A DNA stretch of 64,000 nucleotides, taken from the NCBI RefSeq assembly GCF_963855985.1, contig NC_087092.1:8928001-8992000 (forward strand). Reading direction: 5' to 3'. This document shows, piece after piece, positions 1 through 12,300 of this stretch. Made by a program: the position numbers and the translations under genes. Within the stretch, counting starts at the first letter, position 1; every line of letters begins with the position of its first letter. This stretch comes from Ostrinia nubilalis. Lineage: Eukaryota; Arthropoda; Insecta; Lepidoptera; Crambidae. Under the pieces are notes generated by a model. It was not told where the DNA came from. It ran no database searches and worked only from the letters and a program-made list of their open reading frames with translations.

Positions 1-70
1 TTATTAATTATTTTAAAAATACACATTCATAAATATTCAGTTTTATTTCATTGAAAAAAAATACTAATTC

Positions 71-121
71 AAAACTGCCCCAGGCGTGTTCAAGGCTGCC
101 CCGACTACGGGGCAGTTTTGA
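71..121. repeat. Inverted repeat around a GGGGCAG core
   Basis: CAAAACTGCCCC at 71-82 is answered by GGGGCAGTTTTG at 109-120, with a related half-site near 289-298. It sits in the intron left of the first LANCL exon and looks like a fragment of a repeat. No coding content is seen in 1-389. Confidence 0.5.
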
Positions 122-389
122 ACGTTTACAGGTCTGTGCAAAAATCTAAATATCTTAATAAGCGTTCATGAATAATTAAGAAGAACATCATTATTTTGTT
201 GTGTGATAACCATGACCTCTATCTAGGAAGAAAAAATTAATGAAATCGTTCAAGTTTGGAAGTTATTTAATAAAGTATGAAAATTGTTCAAAGCTGCCCC
301 CCTCTCCCCTAAGTCTTTTTTGTGGATGTAGGTACCTATCTACCTTATTCTATAGGTACTCATGAAATTATATTTTTGTGTGTTTTCAG

Positions 390-3300
390 ATTAATGTCGC
401 TCATATCACTCATAAATGATTCTCCTGATGAACTTCTGTATGGAAAAGCGGGCTATCTCTATGCCTTGCTCTTTGTCAATAAATATATTAATGGAAAAGA
501 CACAATTCCTTCAAGTCACATTGAACAGGTATTTACAATAACTGATTGATGAGACTACATTTTGTTGGAACCTATCCAGTGTTGGGCTGATGATTACTCG
601 AATATTAATCAAAGTAATTTTTAAGTTTTAATTGACAAAACATAAATTAAATTACTTATTGATTGATTACTTACAACATAATGCTATTATTTTGTTAGAG
701 TGCTTAATGTTTCCTGGTATGTTTCATAATAGGTACCTACAAAGAAATTTCCTATAACAAACAAAAAATATTTCATATTCATACAATTTTTTAATGAATT
801 TTTAACTTCTATTTTTATGAAATAATCTCGGTGGTAAATACTTTAGCTTTCCGCCCGCGGCTACGCCCGCGTGGAATTTTGTCTGTCACAGAAAAACTTT
901 ATCGCGCACGTCGATTTTAAAAAACCGGGATAAAACTATCCTGTCCTTTCCCTAGACTCAAACTATCTCTATGCTAAATTTCATCAACATCGGTTCAGTG
1001 GTTTAGGCGTGAAAGCAAGACAGACAGGCAGAGTTACTTTTGCATTTATAATACACTTCTGGACACATCTATTGGCCCATCTTAGAGCTCTTACACACGA
1101 GCAGCACATTGACGACAGCAAAAGCGACCGCAGTCGCCGTCACTTGTCGGCAGCTAGCTGTCGACGTGCCCGCAGCAAGCTGTCGATACGTCGACGTCTG
1201 CCGTCGACGTGTCGACAGCTTGCTGCGACGACCGTGTCGGCGTACGTCTTTGTACAGGAGCCAGTTGAAAATGGATTTCATTGAAGAAACACTGTTGTTG
1301 CTTTTACTCCGTCGTCGTCGACGAAAGAGAAAGAACCGGTCATTGTCGGTTTAAGAAATGTTATTAAATAGAGAACGAAACTACACACACTGAAGCCCAT
1401 GCTCTATTTTGTAATGTTTTATTATGGTAGCCTTCTAAATTCGAGTTCCATTATTATTTCATTGTTTTTGACAGCACAAATTTTTTAGCAATTCCGAATC
1501 AATTTGTTCGGAACTCATTAGGTATGCGTGTAAGCTCCTGGACTACCGACAGTTGACCTTCAAAATGGCGGAGGCGGCTAGCTGTCGCTCGCCACCTGTC
1601 AGCGGGAGCCGCGAACGCGTCGACAGCACGGCGGCGGCATGTCGACAGCTAGCCGTCGCCTTCTGACGTCAACTGCAGTTACATGCGTCGACAGCAAAAT
1701 GCCGTTCGTGTGTAAGAACCCTTAGAGTTTAGGTTTCGATGGCCCCTACCGAAATATGATTGCTAGATTGAACAAAAACTGTTGATGCAGTTTTAAACCT
1801 GATACATTTTACCATCTTTTTCGATCGTATTGTTTTAAATTTGAATTCAGAATACCATACGACATGGAGCTACACCTAACAAGTCGGATATGCGCCTTGT
1901 TAAAGGCAATTGATTTTTGAATAAAAAACATGTTTTATCAAATAAAGGTTTAATTTAATAACGCGTGTTGCCTCCATAGGCATCTATCTACCACAGCTCT
2001 CATACGATTAGTTAGGAGTTTATCAACCGCTCTATGAAATTTTGAGGGATCATCTCCCATTCCTCTTCTATGGCAGTTTTCAACTCCTGCATCGTCTGGG
2101 CAACTGGCTGACGAGCCCTAACACGTCTTTTTAGCTCGTCCCACATGTGCTCAATGGGGTTCATGTCTGGGCTTCTGGCTGGCCAGACTATAACTGTGAT
2201 GTTCACATCCCGAAGATATTCCCTGACGATGCCGGCCGCATGGGCTCTTGCATTATCATGCATAAAAAGGAAATTTGGGCCCACATAGTCCGCGTATGGT
2301 ATCACGTGAGGTTCTAAGCACTCACGAATGTACCTTTCAGCATTTAATGTTGGCAGCCGTGGTCCCGTAACAACCTCAAGTTGAGTTTTGCCGCTCGCGG
2401 ATATACCGCCCCAGAGTCCATAAGCCACCGCCATAAGCAACCCTCTCTTCAAAGCAGCATTGTGCGAAACGCTCTCCCTTACGTCGGTAGACCTTCTTCC
2501 TTCCATCATTGCCATGTAACACAATTTTAGATTCATCAGAAAAGAGTACACACACGGCTCCAATCTTGCTGTGTCCAATTTAAATGACTGCGTGCGAAAT
2601 GAAGGCGCGCTGTTCGGTGGGCTCGCGTTAGTTTGGGGCCATTAGCTGGCTTGTGTGGTACCATATCGCGTTCTTTTAACCTTCTCCGAACAGTTCGAGC
2701 GCTCACAGATACTCCGTGGAAGTCGCGAAGTTGGTTTTGTATCTCAATGGAGGTAAGGTGACGATTTCTCAAGCTGGTCGTCACGATGAATCGATCCTGC
2801 CTGTCAGTTGTGACCCGAGATCGTGGCCTTCCTTGGCGACGAACAAAGCCGCCAGTCTCTAGGTACCTCCGATAAACATTTCGGACCACAGATCGACTTA
2901 AATTAAGTTGAGCACTCACGTTTCTTTGGCTGTGTCCGGCCTGAATAAGTGCCACAGCTTAGGCGGCGACTTCAGGTGAAGTATCCATAGATTATTGATA
3001 GAACCTCACCTTAATGTTAAGAATAAGTAATGTTTGTTGCAAAACCAAAGATAATTAATCACTTTTTCAAGAATTAAATCCAAGTAAACCAATAGGTAAA
3101 ACCAAGTTTTCTTAGTATTCGATTGTTTGATATCGACAAACAGGCTCCAAATGTCTTTTGTTTCTTTAAATTCTGTGTTCGAAATAAAAAAAGACTATTG
3201 AATGAAATTGTGAATGTGCCAGGTTCAAAACTGCATAAAAACTTTTTGCTCGACCTAATATAAAATTTTAGCTAGGACCAAACGAAACTGAAAATACAAG

Positions 3301-6300
3301 GTGGGCCAATAGATGTGTCCAGAAGTGTATTAGTATTGATATTATAGTAGATAGTATAGTAGATTTTAATTTCAGAAAAATTTTATAACGGCGCGCGCGC
3401 ACTGTTGACTTTTGTCACCACGACAATATGTCTCGCTTTTTCTCTTCTTAAAAGTGTAAAAGAACCAGATAATATACAGGGTGTCCCGTAATGTAACCTC
3501 AAGCCGGAACTGGGTGTTGAGGCAAGTTGTGCTGGTTATCAGAAAAATATAAAAAAAAATCTATGTGGCATATTTTCAAAATAATAGGCATTTAAAAAAA
3601 AATCTAAAAAATCTACTCCAGGTGACGGTCCTTTTACTCGTGTTGCCACAAATCTTCACTTTTTCCAAATTTTTTTTTGTTATGTAACCCTGAATAATGC
3701 TTCTCTAAATTTTTATCAAAATTACAAAACCAGCTGCTCCAGCTTGGATGAAAAAAATACTTCTTCTTCTTCTTCTTCTTTTCAGCCAAATGACGTCCAC
3801 TGCTGGACAAAGGCCTCCCCCAAGGTTTTCCACAATGAACGGTCCTGCGCTGCCCGCATCCAGGCTCTTCCCGCGACCTTTACCAGATCGTCGGTCCACC
3901 TAGTAGGAGGCCTGCCCACGCTACGTCTTCCAGCCCGTGGTCGCCACTCGAGAACTTTCCTGCCCCAACGGCCATCGTCTCTACGAGCTATGTGCTAAAA
4001 AAATACATTAATCCCAAAAAAAATTTCAAAATAAAAATTTTGCCTAGTTTAAACTAACTGTACTGAAAAAAAAAAAGTACTACGCGAGTGTGGCAAGTGA
4101 CGTCATAATTTGGCGCATTTAGTAAGGATTCCAAAATGGTTTATCACTTGGTAAATTCTTGCTGTAATTGTCGACAATTTTTGTTTTTTTGGAAAAAGTC
4201 CTGTTGTATCATCTTTGGATTTCTTTAATAGTCTATGATTGTGTTCATTGTCTATGGTACTGAAGAAAGACGGCCATGTTTTTTTGGCATCTTGAGGGAG
4301 CTGGTTAATAAACATGCAGTGTCAGTAATTCATTCAGTATTTTATTTATCTACTGCCTCTTATCACATGGTGGCAGCGGTAAAAGTAATAAATGGAGAAA
4401 AAACATAAATCAGACATGAAGGAGGCAGAGCAGGGTGGAAGAGGCCACCAAGCCAAGGTGACGCCACCCGGAATTTTCAGTTTTGTGCCGGAAGAATGGC
4501 CGAAGTATAAAACCAGATTTATGAGGTACATGAGTTTAACAGGTCAAAACAACAACGTCGACGAAGAAAAGATAAATTGCCTCATTTATTGCATGGGAGA
4601 AAGGGCAGAAGACGTAATATTGCAGTTTGGGGAGGACGCCATGTGCTACCTTAAGCTATTGAAAAAATTTGATGATTTTTTCGCTCCCAAACGAAATGTA
4701 ATCTATGAAAGATTCAAATTCAACGCCAGGGTGCAACTACAAGGCGAAAGGGTTGACGAATTTGTCACTGAAATACACCGACTTGCCGAGCACTGTGAAT
4801 ACGGCGTTCTGAAGACTGATCTTATCAGAGATAGAATTGTCGTTGGTATTGCAGATAAAAGTCTAAGCGACAGGATGCTACTCAAACCAGATCTTACATT
4901 AGAAGAAGCCATACAAATGGGAAGACAATCTGAAATACAGCAGGAAGAAACTAAGAAAATGAGGGGTGAAGTGACAGAACTCATGAAAATTGAAAAAAGA
5001 AAAAAGACAGGAAACTGCTGGTTTTGTGGGAAGGAGCGACATCCAAGAGAAAAATGTCCCGCGGAAAAAGCAACTTGCCACAATTGTAAACGTGTGGGAC
5101 ACTTTGCTAAATTGTGTCGGTCTAAAGCAGTTAAAATTATAAAAGAGGATTCAAACGAGTATGAGGTGTGTATGATACAAGGTGGGAAGTATACGTTAAA
5201 TGTTTGTATATTTAATTCAGACAAATTTGTGGATAAAATATTTTTTTTAATTGATACAGGAGCAGATATAAGTGCTATACCAGAAAATGTTGCAGTGAAG
5301 GCCAAACTACCGTTGGTGAAATCAGGTGATAGTGTAAAAGGGCCAGATGGGACCAAATTGAATGTACTGGGAACGGTGCAACTGAAATTACAATATAAGG
5401 ACAGGATATATGAAGGTAAAGTCTATGTAATCAAAGATCTTAGTACAGCAATATTAGGCAGGCCATCAATTGATAGTATGAATATTCTAAAAGTTTGTGC
5501 TATCTCAAATTCAAGTCAGATCAGTGACACACATTCAAATGTTTTAGTAGAAAAAGAATTCCCAAAAATCTTTGATGAGTTAGGGGTTTTCAAAGATGAG
5601 TTTCACATAAAATTAATTAATAATCCTAAGTCATATGTCCAGGCAACACCTCGCAGTGTATCAATACCTCTTTTGCCCAAAGTTAAGGAAGAACTGGATA
5701 GATTGCAAAGATTAGGTATTATTAGTCCAATTGAGGAACCTACTGATTTTGTGTCACCAATTGTGGTAGTGCTTAAGAATGATAAAGTGAGAATTTGCGG
5801 TGACTATACACAAGTAAACAAAAATATTTTGAGGCCAGTTTATCCAATTCCTAAGGTACAAAATACATTAAGTAGACTGAAAGGTGCTAATTATTTCTCT
5901 AAAATCGACGCTACTTCAGGATTTCATCAAATTCGTCTGGATGAGGAGTCTAAAAAGCTGACAACCATTATTACACCTTTTGGTAGGTATATATACAACC
6001 GTTTACCATTTGGACTTAATTGCGCACCTGAATATTTCAGTATGAAGTTCTCAAATCTGCTGAAAGACCTAAACGTAGCAATACATGTCGATGACATTCT
6101 GATTTTTGAACCTACTAAGGAATCCCATGATCAGGTACTTAGAGAAGTTTTAAAAAGATTGCATAATGAAGGGATAACAATTAATAAAAGTAAATGTGTG
6201 TTTGGGGTAAAGGAGGTAAGTTATTTGGGACACATTGTTAACAAAGAAGGAATAAAAGTAGATCCAGACCGAATCAAAGCCATTAGTGAATTTAAAAATC

Positions 6301-9300
6301 CGTCTAATAAAAAAGAATTACTACAATTTTTAGGCATGGTTAATTTTGTAGGAAGGTACATTCAAAATAAGTCTCAAATCCTTGCACCATTACATGAGCT
6401 TTTAAAAGAAGACCGGCTATTTATTTGGGGTTACCTTCAGAGACAAGCATTCCAAACTATAAAGGACAATTTACTAAGGTCACCCACTCTAGCACATTTT
6501 GATCCGGAAATGAAAATAATTATTTCAGCAGATAGTAGTTCTTTTGGGCTAGGAGCAGTTTTATTACAAGAAGATAAAAAAGGCCAAAGATCAGTAGTGA
6601 TGTATGCTAGTAGAACATTAACAGAAACCGAAAAGCATTATGCACAAATAGAAAAGGAATGCTTGGCTCTGACATGGTCAGCTGAGAAATTTAGAGATTA
6701 TATATTAGGTATTCCTATTATACTAGAAACTGACCACAAACCTCGGCTGCAAATATTGCAAACAAAACCATTTGATGACCTTAGTCCGCGACTCTTAAGA
6801 TTTAGATTAAGGTTGACTCGTTTTGACTATGAAGTAAAGTATATCCCTGGGAAAGAATTGGTAGTAGCAGATGCCCTGTCCAGACAGCCACTGCCAATTT
6901 ATCTTAGTTCAGATAAGGAAAAGGAGTTACAATTCAATATCAATTCACTTGTCAGTGAAACTGTGTCAGAGAACATTCTATACAAAATAAAATCCAGTCA
7001 GAAAAACTGTAACATATGCACTCAAATTATAGACTTTACAGTTCATGGGTGGCCTGCAAAACATCTGTTAGGTAATTTGAAACCATATTATCAGTATCGG
7101 GGCAACTTCTCAGTGGAAGGGGAATTTCTTTTGTTTAATTCAAGAATTGTAATACCTGACAACATGCAACAAGAAATCTTAGATAGAATTCATGAAGGAC
7201 ATTTAGGAATTACAAGGTGTAGGGAGCGTGCAAAACAGTCCGTTTGGTGGTTAGGTCTATCAAAACAAATTGAGGAAAAAGTTAAGACTTGTTCAAACTG
7301 TATAGAAACATCACAAAATTATAAAGAGACCATGGTACTAGACCCACCACCAGATAGACCCTGGCAGAAAATAGGAATTGACTTATTTAAATTTTCAAAC
7401 CATTGGTATTTAGTTGCAGTTGACTATTACTCTAGATATCTGGAAATATTTAAACTACATGATTTGACTGAAGACTGTGTAATAGTTAAATGCAAAGAAA
7501 TGTTTTCTAGGTATGGAATTCCAGAGGTAGTAAGGTCAGATTGTGGTACACAATTTAGAACAAAGTTTAATAATTTTGCCAAAGAGTATGGGTTTCAGTC
7601 TATAACTAGTAGTCCCTACTATGCACAAAGTAACGGTCTAGCCGAATCCGGAGTAAAGATTGCAAAGTCTCTTCTAACAAAAAATAAGGATACAATGATA
7701 TTATATAAAAACAAAAGCAGATATGTTATAAGCGCTCGCGCTGTGAATACTCAAATACGTCCCAATTGGGACGTCTTGTGTTTAGTCTTCGTGTGGCCTG
7801 CGTCGTGCGCAATCGCGTGCGTACCACACCGTAAGTTCCTGTGTTCTTACCAAAATAAATAAAAAATGTCATCGTGTGTGTTTCGAAAGTGTACCAATTA
7901 TGACTCTAAAGTAAACAAAATACAAGGGATCTCTTACCACATGTGATTATGCAAAATTATTTAGTATTTATATTTTCAATTATTTATGCAAACAATCAGG
8001 ACGCCATGCGCCATGTTCAAGTTAAGAAAGAGAAAGCGATATTGTTTTGACGTTAGAGCGATAAGGATGCGTGCGCTGCGGACATAGATTAGTTAGTGCA
8101 GAATCGTTAAAACTATAGCTATCTCTTTCATTTGCGTGCTATTTCGTATCTTTTGTTTCACTTATCAGTTACATTTGTCAATGTGTGCAATTTGGAATAG
8201 CTCGGCACGGATTAAAATCGTAATTTCTATGAACGTAACATATCTATAGTTCTATAATATCATTGTAAGGATATTTATCTAGCTTTACTAATCTATCGAA
8301 ACACCCCTTCTGAGATAGGTTATAGTCCAGCAGAATTAATGTTTAACCGAAAACTTAGAGATAACCTTCCTATTATATCTAGTAAACTTGATAACCCAGT
8401 AGTCTTAGGTCAAGAATTCAAACAAAAGATGTTGGAAAAGAAACATAGAAATGGGTGTTATTACAATAAGAGACATAGAGCAAGGGATCTGCCAGAACTG
8501 AATACTAATGATAGAGTGTGGGTTACTGATTTGAAAATATATGGAACAGTTGCATCAAAATGTAAGGAACCTAGATCATATATAATTAATACTGAAAGAG
8601 GGAAATTTAGAAGAAATAGATGGCATTTGAAGTTGGCACCTACTGAAACTATTTCACCAACGGTAGGAGGGTATGTCACAAATAAAAATGTAATTTTAGA
8701 TGAGGAGCATTGTAAGGGTTCTGCTGATATTACAAATCCTGTTGAGGATCAGATTGTTGATTCTGCAGAATCCATTGAAGTTAATCCTTCTAATTCTAAT
8801 GTTAGTAGCTCGGAGGAAACTGGATTTGAACAAAATAATACCAGACTTAAAAGATCTGTAAAGCGTCCTGCTTATCTAAATGACTATATGTGTTACTAGG
8901 GTAACTTAACTAAAATAGAAATAATTGATGTAAACCTCTACCTAAACTTGGTTTCAGCAGTGTAACAAATCACTGAACCCAAGTATTTATTTACGTAGGG
9001 CTGAAACCAAGTAACTAGGCAATACAATTATTTAAGTACATAGAATGTAATAGCTATGTTATGAAACTTAAAAATAGTGGTTAATGTTGCTGTTTAACCT
9101 AAGTTTATTGTAACAAAACATGAAAGTATTATTTTGTGTTAGTGTTATGTATGTTGCTGTTTAACATAAATGTATACTGTAACAAAACGGAAGTATTAGT
9201 TGTGTACTTATATTAACTTAAAATTAGCTGCATAATTTATTGTCATTAGCCGTAATACTTGTGTTAATGTATTAAGTTTATCTTAGCATTTCTGTTTCTA

Positions 9301-12300
9301 AAAAGGGGAGATGTTGTATCATCTTTGGATTTCTTTAATAGTCTATGATTGTGTTCATTGTCTATGGTACTGAAGAAAGACGGCCATGTTTTTTTGGCAT
9401 CTTGAGGGAGCTGGTTAATAAACATGCAGTGTCAGTAATTCATTCAGTATTTTATTTATCTACTGCCTCTTATCACAAGTCCCGTTTTTAACTTTATCTA
9501 CCTTGGTTAAAAATTATTATTCTAATGTGCCCAAAATTCAAGTTTCTGTGACTGACTACCGTACAGTCAGTCACAGAAACTTTTGTCACGACAGTAATTA
9601 GTAGTTAACATACTGTGACAAAAGTCACCCGTGCGCGCGCGCCTTTACTACCTGCTCTGCCTGCACTTGTACTTGGTAACAGGGATAATAAGGATATGAA
9701 GTTTCGGTAACCGTATCCATAAGATACGGTTACGGATATTAGAATAATATTATACCGGTTTCGGTTACGGTCACGGATATGAAATCATTTCAGATTATCC
9801 GAAAGTTCAGGTTACGGAATTATTAGAATTTCAAAAATGTAGGTATAATACAAATAGCAAGATGCTGCGTGAGCGTGACCCACATAGCTACTTTATGTAC
9901 CAACTAAGACGACACCTATGTATGATAAAGGTAAAACAGGCTGGCATATTAGATGGTGCCAGCGAATGCCAGACAAGTTGGTAACAAATATTAAGATTTA
10001 AGGTACAATTCCAAGACGGGCCGCAGACCGCAAACTGCAACCGCAAACTGCAAAACTATGAAATCGGCAGCGCGGCATTGCAGCTGCGGCGTGTATACTG
10101 CAGATTTCATAGAGTTTTGCAGTTTGGAATTGTACCCTTAGACTCCGCCTTTATCCGATACCGAACTATCCGTAACTTTTGAATCAGTTTCGGTTACGGT
10201 TATGGATATTTTTTTATTTCGGATATCCGATAGTTTCGGTTACGGTTATTGATGTGCCGTTCCCGAGAACGCTCTCTCAGCTGAGAATATTCTCGGGAGC
10301 GTTCCCGGGAGCGTTCTCCTAAGTGAGAAAGGTTGAGAATCATGTTTATAAAATGGAAATAAACAAACTTTCTTAAGTAAAATAGTATTAAATTAAGTCA
10401 ACAGATAAGTGTATATTAAACAATACACTCTATTTGCAGTGAAAGGCTATATTCTCAGTGTTCCCGAGAATATTCTCGGGAACTTTCTCGGCAATATTCT
10501 TGGCAACTGCAACTTTATTATATTTTATTTTTTTCGTCGTGAAATGTCGTTTTAATGATATGAAAGATGACAGACATTTCTTTTTACACGTAATTAAATA
10601 ATGTAACTGTCAATTTTTTCGTTTTTAACACGCTCTTATTAGGTCGTCGTGTATGTAACTAACTATGTAATGGAATCTTAGAATCTGAATTACACGCACT
10701 TCTAAGTCTTGTATCATTATGAAACTTGGCAATTATATGTAGATTAGAAATGACAATACAATATTGTGGTACCAGCTGGTCTGATGGAACTGGAAGGTGG
10801 CCAAAAGAAGTCCTAAACGAAACGGCAGAATCACATCAAGTTTGGGTTGATTGGATGTCTTTTCGAGATCTTTAAGTGCTAGATAATGTCCAGGGTCCTA
10901 ATGATGGAGTCAGGAGGTAGCCATAGGAACTCCTAAAAGAAACGGCGGAAACTCATCGAGTTTGGGTTCGTTGGATTTGTCTTTTCGAGCACTTTAATGC
11001 TAGATGATGTCCAAGGTCCTGATGATTTTTGACTTTTTAGTGTTGTTAGTAATTAAAAGCGTGTTTTTAGTTTTTTAAACTATTCTTATTTGACATTAAG
11101 GGCATATTTCACAATCGCTTAGTAAGGGCCTGTTTCGCCACTTCTGGATAAGTTGTGGATAGCCTGTCTGACGGATCATTTGACACATTTTTATAGAAAA
11201 TACGTGCTAGCTAGATTGATCCGACACTTAACGAATATATCCCGTACATTAGTCTGCACGAGATTAGAATGGTTCTCAAACAGCTGAAAAACAACAAGGC
11301 ACCGTAATCACGTCTGAGCTTCTGAAAGCAGGCGGAACGCCGGTACTAAAAGCCCTAAACCTTGTTGAAGAATTATAGACCCATTTCGCTTCTGAGCCAT
11401 GTCTACAAGCAGTTTTCGATAGTCACGCTAGCAGGCTCGACGACTTTCAGCCCCCCGAATAAGCCGGTTTTCGAAAAGGCTTTAGTACCACATACCATAA
11501 TAAATACGCTACCGCAGATTATACGGAAGATCAAGGAGTATAATCAGCCACTTTGCGTTTGTGAACTATGAGAAAGCCTTCGATTCGATTGAGACATGGG
11601 CAGTGCTTCAGTTTCTTCGACTGTGCCAAATTGACTATTGATACATTAAAGTGTTGAAAGGCTTGTACAAACACGCCACAGTGACAGTCCGTTTTAAGAT
11701 CAGGACCCGAAACCTATCCAGTTGCAGCGAGGGGTGAGACAGGGAGACGTCATCACTACCGCCCTGGACGATGTTTTCAAGCTTCTGGGCTGGAGCGGAT
11801 TCAGCATACATATCAACGGCGAGTACATAACCCAGACAGCAGACGATATCGTAGTCATGGCTGAGATCGTGGAAGATCTAGGCACAATGCTCGATGGTCT
11901 CAATAGAGTCTCTCAACAAGTGGGTCTCAAAATGAACATGGACAAGATTTAAAAATCATGTCTAAAAACCGTGTTGCACCCACTCCTCTAAAAGTTGGAG
12001 ACTCTGTACTCGAAGTTGTTGAATATAATGTATACCTGGGGCAAACAGTCCAGTTAGGTAGGTCCAATTTCGAAAAAAAGGTCAATCATCGAATCCAGCT
12101 CGGCTGGGCAGCCTTCGGGAAGCTTCACGATATTTTCACGCGGCTTCTCCGTCGCGTCGCCTCTCCGCTTTAAATCCACTTTGAATCCGCTTTAAATCCA
12201 CTTTGAATCCGCTTGCAATCCGCCAGGGTGGCAAGGGCCTTAAAACTCAGAGGCACACTGATGTTCAAATACCGTAGCCGAGTCCTAAAGCCGCGGCACG

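Larger units (their letters stand above)
1051..3330 (-). mobile_element. Tc1/mariner-type DNA transposon with ~30-bp TIRs
   Basis: The left end ATACACTTCTGGACACATCT (1051-1070) is repeated in inverted form at the right end (about 3300-3330). Both ends are flanked by TA (1049-1050 and 3331-3332), the Tc1/mariner target duplication. Inside are a broken transposase gene on the minus strand and a younger MITE at 1085-1721. The element lies inside a Lep1-like Helitron, which lies inside the LANCL intron. Confidence 0.88.
4202..9477 (+). mobile_element. Ty3/Gypsy-type LTR retrotransposon, copy 1 (disrupted)
   Basis: Direct 166-bp LTRs (4202-4367 and 9312-9477) begin TGTTGTATC and end CTTATCACA and look identical. 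A 5-bp duplication AGTCC flanks the element (4197-4201, 9478-9482). The primer-binding region TGGTGGCAGCGG follows the left LTR, and an AAAAAGGGGAGA polypurine tract precedes the right one. There is a single gag-pol frame and no env-like frame. A 573-bp MITE at 7693-8265 breaks the integrase region. A second, intact copy lies at 56170-60863. Confidence 0.97.

Noticed and set aside
1009..1354. Overlapping Arg/Ser-rich frames on both strands
   Set aside because: Produced by the GTCGAC-rich palindromic Harbinger-type MITE.
4703..5356. 217-codon minus-strand frame, and its counterparts at 59709-60362
   Set aside because: Antisense shadow of the gag and protease coding region, present in both copies for that reason.
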